This document shows positions 56,796 through 64,000 of a DNA stretch of 64,000 nt, in pieces. The stretch spans positions 124,001-188,000 of the forward strand of contig NZ_VTFG01000002.1 of the NCBI RefSeq assembly GCF_008692035.1. The letters are read 5' to 3'. The first letter of the stretch is position 1; every line of letters begins with the position of its first letter. A program made the position numbers and the translations under genes. The DNA is from Pseudomonas marginalis (GTDB lineage Bacteria > Pseudomonadota > Gammaproteobacteria > Pseudomonadales > Pseudomonadaceae). A model generated the notes under the pieces. The model saw nothing but the letters and a program-made list of their open reading frames with translations. It did not search any database and was not told the DNA's origin.

Positions 56796-58816
56796 CAGGC
56801 CGCCCTCCCGCCGACAGTGCAGAGGCCTTCGCGGCAGTCCTCGCATAGCGGGCAGAAGTCCGCATCCAGTTGCCTGGCCAAGTGCATGATGGCGCCCTGT
56901 GTGGCGGAGATTTTCGGGCTCTGCGCAACCAACAGGGCGTTCGCCGACCTGGTCGCGGACGGGGTTCCACCGAGGGTGATGGGCCGACTGCTGAAAATGC
57001 CGCCTGCCTGGATCACCAGGTGCTCTCCGCCGGCCTTGAAACTCAGTTGTACGCCCGCGTCGATAACCAGGCTGGCGCCGGCCTTGAGATGCACCTGTTG
57101 CCCGGCTTCAATCATCAGGGTTTGCCCGACATAGGTCCGGCTGTCGCCCTGCACGTCCAGATGATCGCTGGCGTTGAGTGCAACCTTGCGGTCACCGGTG
57201 ACGTGACGATGCTCCTCGCTTTCCAGGTGCGCCGTACTTAACCCTCGGATGATTTCACGCCGCTCACCGGCCACTTCCAGGCGACTGTCATGCCCCACCT
57301 GCTGCTCCAGGTCCCGCTGGGCACGAAGGTAGATGAGCTCCTTGCCACGGCGGTCTTCCAGGTGCAATTCGTTGCCGCCGCCTCCGCCCGGGGTGCTGCG
57401 ACTGCGCAAGACGCTGCGGGTCTTGTGTTGCGGCAAGGAATAGGTCGGCATGTGCAACGCATTGGCCAGGCAACCGTTGATCAGCGGCTGGTCCGGGTCG
57501 CCCTCCAGGAACGTCACCAGCACTTCCATGCCCACCCGCGGGATCATCGTTGCGCCAAACCCGTCTCCGGCCCAACCCGATGCCACCCGCACCCAACAAC
57601 TGCTTGTGTCATCGCTCTTGTCCAGTCGGTCCCAGTGAAACCGTACTTTCACCCGGCCGTATGCATCGCAATGCACCTCCTCGCCGGCAGGCCCGGTCAC
57701 CGTGGCGGTCTGGGTGCCGTGGATGGTCGGCTTGGGGTACTTGAGAGGGGGTCGATACGGCGCACTCCAGGGTGTCGCGGTGAAACGGTTGCGATACCCC
57801 TGGAATGCATCCACCTCCTCACCAGTCGCATCCTCCAGCACCTGCGGTTGATAACCCTCGTGACGGATCGAAGTGATCAACCATAAATCATTGCAGGCCG
57901 GATCCGGATGGTCGTGCAGCTCAAGAAAGTGCCCACTGCGCAGCACCGCTTGGTCGCTCTTGCCCAATGCACGATATCGGCCGATCTGAAGGCGCTCCAA
58001 CCCCCTGCGCGCCAGGCGAGCCCCCCGTGCATGGCCGGTAAACCCAGCCGGGTAGCGGTAGTCCTCAAGGGGTTGCGCTGAGGCAGAACCCGCGCTGTCT
58101 TGCAGGCATAAGGACGGATGCTCGAAGTCATGATCACGACGCACCGTTCGCTGGCTGCGGGTCGCCAGGCGTACGTCGAAACGCTGGATAACCCGTGTCT
58201 CGGCCAGCGGGCCGCCGGCAGCTGAATAACGCTGCGCAGGCAGGCGCTGAAATACGGTCTGGTCGTCGCCAAACACCAGCACATGCTGGTGCTCGCTGTG
58301 ACGGAAGTGGTAGTGAATGCCCTCCTCTTCACACAGCCGCTGGATGAAATGCAGGTCGGTTTCCGCGTATTGCACGCAGAACGTCCGCGGCGGGTAGACC
58401 ACCGGCCCCAACTCAAAGGCGTAGCGGTCGGCCAGGATGCCGTGGTGTTCGAGGACTGCCGCGATGATCTGCGGAACACTGCGCTGCTGGAAAATCCGCT
58501 GGTCGCGTCGATGGGCAAGGTAGGCGAGACTCGGCGCCAATGTCAGGTGATAGCGGGTGAGCCGCCGCCCGGGGTCGTCGCGGCCAATCGCGTAAACCTG
58601 CCCGTGCAGGCCTTCATTCGCATCGCCAAAAACCAGGTAGGCAGGCTGGTGGAGCAGTGACTCCAGGTCCAGCGAAGGGTTTTCGCTGACCACCTGCACC
58701 TGGATGAAAAACGGCTGATCAAGCACCTCCTGACCGTTGAACGCCAGTACTTGAAAGTCAGTCTTTATGCCTGGAAGGATTAATTTGAAACGTGACGAAA
58801 CAAACGCGTTAACCAT
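56795..58816 (-). CDS. vgrG: T6SS spike protein VgrG (TssI)
   Basis: A 673-residue VgrG. The N-terminal gp27-like part reads FKLILPGIKTDFQVLAFNGQEVLDQPFFIQVQVVSEN, followed by YAETDLHFIQRLCEEEGIHYHF. The gp5 OB region has TATVTGPAGEEVHCDAYGRVKVRFHWDR, SCWVRVASGWAGDGFGATMIPRVGMEVLVTFLEGDPDQPLINGCLANA, and the beta-helix has LNASDHLDVQGD and LEVAGERREII. The protein ends in an unusual cysteine cluster, FCPLCEDCREGLC. No tss core genes are nearby, so this is an orphan vgrG island. Confidence 0.93.
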   Translation of the reverse strand: MVNAFVSSRFKLILPGIKTDFQVLAFNGQEVLDQPFFIQVQVVSENPSLDLESLLHQPAYLVFGDANEGLHGQVYAIGRDDPGRRLTRYHLTLAPSLAYLAHRRDQRIFQQRSVPQIIAAVLEHHGILADRYAFELGPVVYPPRTFCVQYAETDLHFIQRLCEEEGIHYHFRHSEHQHVLVFGDDQTVFQRLPAQRYSAAGGPLAETRVIQRFDVRLATRSQRTVRRDHDFEHPSLCLQDSAGSASAQPLEDYRYPAGFTGHARGARLARRGLERLQIGRYRALGKSDQAVLRSGHFLELHDHPDPACNDLWLITSIRHEGYQPQVLEDATGEEVDAFQGYRNRFTATPWSAPYRPPLKYPKPTIHGTQTATVTGPAGEEVHCDAYGRVKVRFHWDRLDKSDDTSSCWVRVASGWAGDGFGATMIPRVGMEVLVTFLEGDPDQPLINGCLANALHMPTYSLPQHKTRSVLRSRSTPGGGGGNELHLEDRRGKELIYLRAQRDLEQQVGHDSRLEVAGERREIIRGLSTAHLESEEHRHVTGDRKVALNASDHLDVQGDSRTYVGQTLMIEAGQQVHLKAGASLVIDAGVQLSFKAGGEHLVIQAGGIFSSRPITLGGTPSATRSANALLVAQSPKISATQGAIMHLARQLDADFCPLCEDCREGLCTVGGRAA

Positions 58817-59126
58817 CCGTTGTTACCCGCCAATATCGATAGTTATTACCGGACTGAGATACCTCCCCCGCCAAACATGAAATAAGTTGCCGAGGAAAAG
58901 CGCCTGAACGCCTTGAAGCTTAGCGTTTCCAGGAAAAAATCGGCCCCGAAAAAATAAAAAAGAAGTTTCGTACGACTGAGATTGAAGTGTCTTTTACAAA
59001 ATAATAAATCGAGTCAATGAGCCACTTCTTAAACATAAGAAATGCCCTACACCAACTTTTATCTGATCAATTAATCAATAGCGAAACAGCTGACACCCAC
59101 TCAGGGCGTCAACTGCTCAAAAGACT
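58817..59126. other. 310-bp AT-rich gap, probable vgrG promoter region
   Basis: The gap between vgrG and the DapF-like gene holds A/T tracts (around 58950-59015). A weak inverted repeat TGACACC / GGCGTCA (59092-59113) could end the transcript of the DapF-like gene on the minus strand. I see no supported gene. Confidence 0.45.
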
Positions 59127-60113
59127 TCATGCCCGAGGCAGTGCAGTCCCGAACAGACTGACGCTCAGCAGCGTATCGACCTGGGTATGCAAACGTACCG
59201 GCGCAGTGCCACCCGGCATCACCACCGCGACTTCACCCCCCTCAACCCAACCCGCTCGCCACGCCGCACAGGCGACGGCACTGGCGCTGGTGCCGGAGGA
59301 CGCCGTGGGGCCCTCTCCCCGCTCGAACACCCGGGCAACCACCCGGTTGCCGGATTGCCTGGCGACCCATTGCAAATTGACGCCGGCCAAGCATGGCTCG
59401 CCGCTTCCTGCCGGGGGGGCGAAGGCAATTGCCTGCAACGGTTCGAAAAGCGCTGGCTGTTGCATCTGCAGATTGTCCGGCAAGGCTGACAGGTGTTCGA
59501 CCAGGGTCACACAATGAGGATTGCCCACACGCACAAACTGACTGTGCGCCCACTGTGGGTTGATCGCCGCCAACGCCTTCACATGGCTCAGTTCAATGTC
59601 GCCTTGGAACACCTGCTCAACCCCCTGCGCCCCCACGGCCGACGGCCCGAACCCGGGCAAACCCAATGCCAGCCAGAATCCAGAGCGGTGCCCATAGACA
59701 GCAGGCTCGACCCGAGTCACCAACGGCGACACCCCGTCAGGCTGGTCATGATGCACGCGCAAATCACAGGCCTCGGTCATCAAGCCCTGGTCAGTAAGCG
59801 CCTGGGCAAAAATCGTCAACCCATTGCCACTGCGCTCGGCCAGGGAGCCGTCGGTGTTCACGATCAACAGGTCAAACGGCGGCTCGGCCTGGAACGGGCC
59901 CACCAGCAAGCCATCGCAGCGGTGAGCCTTGGCATCGACCGGGCGCGGTATCGAACCCCACTCGCATTCGGAGCTTATGGCTGATGCAGCCCAACCCTCG
60001 CGAGTCCTCGCGGCCTGTGCGGCGTTATTGGGCACCTCGATACCCTGCTGTCGTAAAAACGCCGGGCTGGCGACCCCGTAAATGTTGCCACGTGCGTCAT
60101 AGAACTGGGTCAT
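59127..60113 (-). CDS. DapF-like (diaminopimelate epimerase fold) protein lacking catalytic cysteines
   Basis: A 328-residue protein that aligns along its length with DapF: FDLLIVNTDGSLAERSGNGLTIFAQ parallels FNADGSEVAQCGNGARCFA, FVRVGNPHCVTLVEHL parallels VSMGNPHCVIQVDDV, and RVFERGEGPTASSGTSASA parallels RVYERGAGETQACGSGACA. The two catalytic cysteines are Ser95 and Ser273 here, and a third cysteine is Ser278. The start at ATG 60113 opens the family N-terminus MTQFYDARGN. It is divergent from an MFS gene. It may be an isomerase without racemase chemistry, a serine-based variant, or a binding protein. Confidence 0.8.
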   Translation of the reverse strand: MTQFYDARGNIYGVASPAFLRQQGIEVPNNAAQAARTREGWAASAISSECEWGSIPRPVDAKAHRCDGLLVGPFQAEPPFDLLIVNTDGSLAERSGNGLTIFAQALTDQGLMTEACDLRVHHDQPDGVSPLVTRVEPAVYGHRSGFWLALGLPGFGPSAVGAQGVEQVFQGDIELSHVKALAAINPQWAHSQFVRVGNPHCVTLVEHLSALPDNLQMQQPALFEPLQAIAFAPPAGSGEPCLAGVNLQWVARQSGNRVVARVFERGEGPTASSGTSASAVACAAWRAGWVEGGEVAVVMPGGTAPVRLHTQVDTLLSVSLFGTALPRA

Positions 60114-60461
60114 GGCGCCACTTGCCTTGCAATCTTCATCGGTGCGTCCGCTCGGTTGCCTACAGGGTTGGACCAGCAGCGTATTACACAATGCAGGGTA
60201 TGTGGGAGGCGGCCTGGAAGGTGGTAATCCACCGTGCAAAACCCGGGGGTTCACCAGTTCCCACAGGGATTACACACCTTCCAGAACGCCTTCTGCAAAG
60301 ACACTTCGTGTGTGGTTGCCAACGCCCATGGCGTTCCCGAATTGCAAAAAGAAATCATCGCCGCTGATCTCGGGGGGGAACCCGGCTCGCCCCCAAGGGC
60401 CTGATGTGCAAGGATATCGCGCCGGACATCGTTCGCTGAACGCAAAACCAAGGATTTTTTC
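60114..60461. other. 348-bp gap between divergent genes
   Basis: The gap should hold promoters for the DapF-like gene and the MFS gene. It also contains the possible gene remnant at 60234-60404. I see no REP and no strong palindrome. Confidence 0.5.
60234..60404 (+). pseudogene. Possible short gene or gene remnant, 56 codons
   Basis: From GTG 60234 an open frame reads VQNPGVHQFPQGLHTFQNAF, then CKDTSCVVANAHGVPELQKE and a tail IIAADLGGEPGSPPRA before TGA. The composition is protein-like and unlike a shadow of another gene, since neither strand carries a real gene here. The start has no clear ribosome site, and a remnant of a longer gene is as likely as a real small gene. I do not recognise the family. 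Confidence 0.3.
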
Positions 60462-61613
60462 ATGACTGCCATCCTCACCTCAGCACCCGTGGTTCCCGGG
60501 CGGCTGGAACAAATGTCGACCCGTATCGCATTTTTCATCGCCGGCTTCGGCATTGCTGCCTGGGCGCCGTTGGTGCCATACGCCAAAGCACGCGCCGAAC
60601 TGAGTGAAGGCACCCTGGGCCTGCTGCTGTTGTGCCTGGGGGTGGGGTCTATCATCGCCATGCCGGCCGCCGGTGCGCTGGCGTCTCGTTATGGCTGCCG
60701 ACGTGTGCTGAGCGCCGGCACGATCATGATCTGCCTGGCCTTGCCCATGCTGGCCACGGTCAGCTCGATCCCGTTACTGATCGCCGGATTGTTCCTGTTT
60801 GGCGCGGGCCTTGGCACGGTGGACTCCACGGTGAACCTGCAAGCGGTGATTGTTGAGCGCGCCAGTGGCAAAACCATGATGTCGGGCTTCCACGGCTTGT
60901 TCAGCCTGGGAGGGATCGTCGGCGCGGCCGGGGTTGCCGGGCTGCTGGGGTTGGGTCTGTCACCTCTGCAGGCGACCCTGGTGGTGATCGTCATCATGGC
61001 GCTGGCGCTGCTCAAGGCCGGGCCCCATTTGTTGCCCTACGGCAGTGAAAGTTCGGGTCCGGCATTTGCGATCCCCCACGGCGTAGTACTGTTCATCGGC
61101 TGTCTGTGCTTTATCGTGTTTTTGGCAGAAGGCGCCGTACTGGATTGGAGCGCCGTGTTCCTCAGTGCCGAACGCGGTCTGGACGAGGCCTACGCCGGCC
61201 TGGGTTACGCAGCCTTCGCCCTGACCATGACTGCCGGGCGCCTGACCGGCGATGCCATCGTGCGGCGCCTGGGCGCAACCCGCGTGATCGTGATCGGTGG
61301 TGCACTGGCCACTGCTGGCATGTTGCTGGCAACGTTATTGCCAGCCTGGGAAACCGCATTGCTGGGGTATGCGCTGGTAGGTGCCGGTTGCTCGAATATC
61401 GTGCCGGTGCTGTACACCGCCGTCGGCAAGCAAACGGTGATGCCGGAACATATTGCCGTGCCTGCCATCACGACCTTGGGGTATGCCGGGATTCTTGCCG
61501 GCCCCGCAGTGATCGGCTTCATTGCCCATGGCAGCAGCCTGAGCAGTGCCTTTGTGCTGATCGCAGTACTGCTCGCCGGTGTATCCCTGAGCGGCAAGGT
61601 CCTCAAGGTATGA
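60462..61613 (+). CDS. MFS transporter (YbjJ-like)
   Basis: A 383-residue transporter with 12 helices. It starts RIAFFIAGFGIAAWAPLVPYAKARAELSEGTLGLLLLCLGVGSIIAM, the pattern of YbjJ/fucose-permease-like MFS proteins, with ALASRYGCRRVL between helices 2 and 3 and GFHGLFSLGGIVGAAGVAGLLG. An AAGGATTTTTTC ribosome region precedes the ATG. It is divergent from the DapF-like gene, a layout that suggests a metabolite-and-transport pair, though no substrate is visible. Confidence 0.85.
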   Translation: MTAILTSAPVVPGRLEQMSTRIAFFIAGFGIAAWAPLVPYAKARAELSEGTLGLLLLCLGVGSIIAMPAAGALASRYGCRRVLSAGTIMICLALPMLATVSSIPLLIAGLFLFGAGLGTVDSTVNLQAVIVERASGKTMMSGFHGLFSLGGIVGAAGVAGLLGLGLSPLQATLVVIVIMALALLKAGPHLLPYGSESSGPAFAIPHGVVLFIGCLCFIVFLAEGAVLDWSAVFLSAERGLDEAYAGLGYAAFALTMTAGRLTGDAIVRRLGATRVIVIGGALATAGMLLATLLPAWETALLGYALVGAGCSNIVPVLYTAVGKQTVMPEHIAVPAITTLGYAGILAGPAVIGFIAHGSSLSSAFVLIAVLLAGVSLSGKVLKV

Positions 61614-61623
61614 CCCCCGCACA

Positions 61624-62544
61624 TCAGCGCGCTTTGCGGGCCTTGTCCTGTTCCAGCCAACGCTCGAGACTTTTGTTACTGAGCCAGCCGTCCTTTTGCG
61701 GCGGACCAAACAATCGTGTGCCGTTCGCACGTATCAGCGAAGGCAGCAGACCTGGCCGCTCAAGAATGTTCTTCGCCGTGTAGACACAGAGCTCGCTGTA
61801 CCTGGGCCGAGGCATGCCGGAGGAAGGATCCAGCACAGGCGCACCCTCTTGATCAACGGCATGCGGGTCCTGCATGACGGCCTTGAGCATGGCGATTTCA
61901 ACGTACTGGTGTTGTTCAAAGAAGAACGTCCGATCCTGCGATTTATCCCTCAATTGTTCGAACTGGCCCTGCAGGGCCAGCACCACCTGGGTATTGCCCT
62001 GGGCATGGAACGGGTCCTGGCTGAACACACTTGGCGAGCTGTTCCCCTGTAGCGTTTGGGCGGCCGCCCTGAGACTGTCCCGGGTGATATCGCCGTCGCG
62101 GCTCAAAATTGCATCGCTCAACCGCGGGCGCTTGAGAATCTCGCTGACCACTTGAATCGTCCGGTCCAACTCCTCGCTTTCCCCCATACGTTCGTCTGCA
62201 ACACGCTGCAATGACGAGCAGGTCAAACGCCCGTCGTTCAGGAAGGGGTACAGCCTGCCAAAATCCTTTTCCAGGGCCAACGCCAGTTGGCTGTCGGTGG
62301 ACGTTACGCCGGGCTGGGCGAGGTTCGCGCGCGTAGCAGCGGGCAGGTTCTGCAGCGCTCGCTGGCGCAGCACCGACGTTGTCCCGCGCAGCACCAGAGG
62401 CACCCGCGACACGCCGTCGGGGCGCGCAGGAACAGCACCCTGCCAGGTTCCAGAGGGCGTGAGCGGCGCTGGCACTGTAGACCGTAAAGCCGGCTCGTCC
62501 AGTGCCAAGGGCAGACCATGAGGGGGTACACCCTCGATCGTCAT
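61624..62544 (-). CDS. Hypothetical protein with two copies of a shared helical module
   Basis: A 306-residue soluble protein with a Pro-rich N-terminus (about 1-75) and two divergent copies of a ~90-residue module. Copy 1 (about 87-175) reads LALALEKDFGRLYPFL, then LQRVADERM and VVSEILKRPRLSDAIL, ending SRDGDITRDSLR. Copy 2 (about 190-300) reads VVLALQGQFEQLRDKS, then YTAKNILERPGLLPSLI and KDGWLSNKSLERWL. The same module occurs in the 63178 gene. GGAG precedes the ATG by 8 bases. No known family is recognised; a secreted effector role is possible but unproven. Confidence 0.75.
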   Translation of the reverse strand: MTIEGVPPHGLPLALDEPALRSTVPAPLTPSGTWQGAVPARPDGVSRVPLVLRGTTSVLRQRALQNLPAATRANLAQPGVTSTDSQLALALEKDFGRLYPFLNDGRLTCSSLQRVADERMGESEELDRTIQVVSEILKRPRLSDAILSRDGDITRDSLRAAAQTLQGNSSPSVFSQDPFHAQGNTQVVLALQGQFEQLRDKSQDRTFFFEQHQYVEIAMLKAVMQDPHAVDQEGAPVLDPSSGMPRPRYSELCVYTAKNILERPGLLPSLIRANGTRLFGPPQKDGWLSNKSLERWLEQDKARKAR

Positions 62545-62730
62545 GGGTTTTCTCCAACGCGTTTCCGATACATACCTGCCCGGTGATCACCACCCCCAGA
62601 CGGAATCAGCGAATGGATTCCACCGGCAAGTACCCCATGTGTGGTTGGACAAACACAACAGTTCCGGACAACCGATGAATACCAATGACAGCATGTAAAC
62701 AACGACCAGAAGGTACGGAGATTCCCACCC

Positions 62731-63036
62731 TTACCGACGCAACCAGGTCGTCAGGCTATTGATCAGCCTGGAATATCTGGGGGCCTTGGCGTCATCACTC
62801 GCGACCTGCCCGGTCGCGAGCATGCCCCGGGAAAAGTCTTCCTCGACCGGCGCCTGGAATTTACGCTGACCGGCAAAAGCCCTCATGCGCCTGGCTTCGA
62901 CAGCATGCACATCGGCCGGGGCCGGGGGCTCGTGCGCAACGATGTCACCCGTGGGTACAGTCGGATCGCCATCATCCGTATTGCGAAAGAGCTCATGACA
63001 GCTGGGCTGGGGCGGGTGAAACGAGCTTGACGTCAT
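62731..63036 (-). CDS. Small hypothetical protein, 101 residues
   Basis: Starts MTSSSFHPPQPSCHELFRNTDDGDPTVPTG and ends RYSRLINSLTTWLRR. It is rich in Pro, Ser and charged residues, probably largely disordered with a short amphipathic C-terminal helix, and lacks a classical signal peptide. The ribosome site GGAGGG, 7 bases before the ATG, is strong, so I take it as real. It lies between the two duplicated-module genes on the same strand and is probably part of the same unit. Confidence 0.6.
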   Translation of the reverse strand: MTSSSFHPPQPSCHELFRNTDDGDPTVPTGDIVAHEPPAPADVHAVEARRMRAFAGQRKFQAPVEEDFSRGMLATGQVASDDAKAPRYSRLINSLTTWLRR

Positions 63037-63177
63037 TTGCTAGCCCTCCACACGGAATCTGAAAGCCGACCGGTTTGATCAAGGCCGGTGCCTATGAACT
63101 ATGTGGTCAGTCGGCGTAAACAGTTCCTGACAAAATTGAGCCAGGCACGTCATTCAATGGCGGCGCCTGGCGGGCGG

Positions 63178-63981
63178 TCAGCGGGAAAGCTGATAAAGCG
63201 CTTGCCAACTGATCCGGCCGTCATCATCACGACCGGCGAGATTGTCCATTTTCCTCAACACGTCACTGCGCTTGAGCATTTCCTGGGACAGTTGGATCAG
63301 ATGATCCATGGGCGAATCGCCTGTCTGCTCCTGGGCCGCCAGGCTCCTCAGGTGGTTGAAGCTCAGCTCCCGCTCCCAGGGATTACGTTTCAACTCGTCG
63401 AAATGCTCAAGCATTTCACCGGCCATTTCCTTGTCGGTCTTGTACTTGAAGTAGTTTTCCCCCTTGACCACGATGTTCACATTTTGCCGGTCGATCAGGC
63501 CATCCAGTGCACCGGTAGAAGAGTGCCGGTCCAGGGCGCCCATCACTTCCGGACGTCGTAGCAATTCGTTGGCCAGGCGAATGTTCGCGTTCGTGACCGG
63601 ATTGGGAGACCAGGTTTTTTTCGCCATCCCATAGATACTGTCAACGCTGACATACCCAGGGTTGCTGCGGTCCCTGAAGGCATTGAAATTGTCACGTAAC
63701 TGTTGCGCCAACTCGTCATTGCTTTTCAGCGAGTACGTCGGATCAGGCCAGCCCGGCGCGGGTGGATACGGTTTACCCACGCTAGGATAGGGGCGTGGTG
63801 GCGGATTGCTGCAGCCAGGACTCGGCCTCGGCGGCGGACTGCAGCAGCCAGGATTCGGCCTCGGCGGCGGATTGCAGCAGCCAGGACCTGGTTGTGGGCG
63901 ATTCCAGCCAAACCAAGGGCCCATCCAGTGTCTGACCGTATTCATCAGGCCCTGCGCAGCCGGCGCGCTGGAGTGACGCAT
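63178..63981 (-). CDS. Hypothetical protein with Pro/Cys repeats and two copies of a shared helical module
   Basis: A 267-residue protein from ATG 63981 (a GTG lies at 63984, and the frame stays open to the window edge, so the start may be upstream). Residues ~30-65 are three 11-residue repeats of the type P-G-C-C-x-P-P-P-R-P-x. Two ~85-residue modules follow: LAQQLRDNFNAFRDRSN with LANELLRRPEVMGALD and DGLIDRQNV, then MAGEMLEHFDELKRN with LSQEMLKRSDVLRKMDN and RDDDGRISWQALYQLS. The last motif looks like an EF-hand loop. The module is shared with the 61624 gene. Function unknown. Confidence 0.72.
   Translation of the reverse strand: MRHSSAPAAQGLMNTVRHWMGPWFGWNRPQPGPGCCNPPPRPNPGCCSPPPRPSPGCSNPPPRPYPSVGKPYPPAPGWPDPTYSLKSNDELAQQLRDNFNAFRDRSNPGYVSVDSIYGMAKKTWSPNPVTNANIRLANELLRRPEVMGALDRHSSTGALDGLIDRQNVNIVVKGENYFKYKTDKEMAGEMLEHFDELKRNPWERELSFNHLRSLAAQEQTGDSPMDHLIQLSQEMLKRSDVLRKMDNLAGRDDDGRISWQALYQLSR
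63799..63893. repeat. 33-bp tandem repeat coding Pro/Cys repeats
   Basis: Three nearly identical copies with the core GCAGCAGCCAGGA and GGCCTCGGCGGCGGA encode the P-G-C-C-x-P-P-P-R-P repeats of the 63178 protein. Such a repeat can vary in copy number by slippage. Confidence 0.75.
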
Positions 63982-64000
63982 CACGTTGTCAGCAGCACTC

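Overview
The window is a chromosomal segment of a fluorescent Pseudomonas (P. fluorescens group). The evidence is GC-rich codon use throughout, typical P. fluorescens REP palindromes in the gaps, and a run of chemoreceptor, transporter, two-component and PepSY genes in the same order as I remember for P. aeruginosa PA2652-PA2659. No rRNA, tRNA, CRISPR array, insertion sequence or phage gene was recognised.

Layout. 1-5606: tail of a GMC oxidoreductase, an MHS-type MFS permease, topoisomerase III (topB), and a CBS-domain/sirtuin pair. 5607-6463: a long gap with a strong palindrome, then a small conserved hypothetical. 6463-10087: a LysR regulator divergent from a ketone-body module (two CoA-transferase subunits and a thiolase). 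10466-12346: two lipoproteins, convergent. 12643-17896: a 1609-residue RHS polymorphic toxin with a variable C-terminus and a putative immunity gene. 18096-25754: hemB (zinc type), phzF-like, GST, a histidine phosphatase, an ArsP-like permease, mnmH-selD and terC. 25784-34247: assorted housekeeping and small genes (lipoprotein, nhaR-like, MFS, sstT, DUF1993, yceH, shikimate dehydrogenase-like, small proteins, AI-2E transporter). 34409-41419: trhP, then a minus-strand set of transporter, chemoreceptor, two RraA-like aldolases and an aminotransferase. 41655-46467: a second chemoreceptor and a PepSY-PepSY-response regulator-kinase operon (BqsRS/CarRS-like). 46662-49094: patatin, queD, Nudix. 49285-53012: codB, a PucR-type regulator and codA, behind a sigma-54-type promoter. 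53021-58816: an orphan VgrG island (vgrG, DUF4123 adaptor, lipoprotein immunity, class 3 lipase effector). 59127-61613: a DapF-like protein lacking both catalytic cysteines, divergent from an MFS exporter. 61624-64000: three minus-strand genes of unknown function, two of which share an internally duplicated helical module.

Two regions carry interbacterial weapons: the RHS toxin/immunity pair and the VgrG/lipase island. Both have visibly AT-richer variable ends, as expected for exchanged effector cassettes. The least explained parts are the DapF-like gene with its MFS partner, the three genes at the right end, the paired RraA aldolases with an aminotransferase, and several hairpins that overlap ribosome binding sites. 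All functional calls come from reading motifs; no database search was possible.
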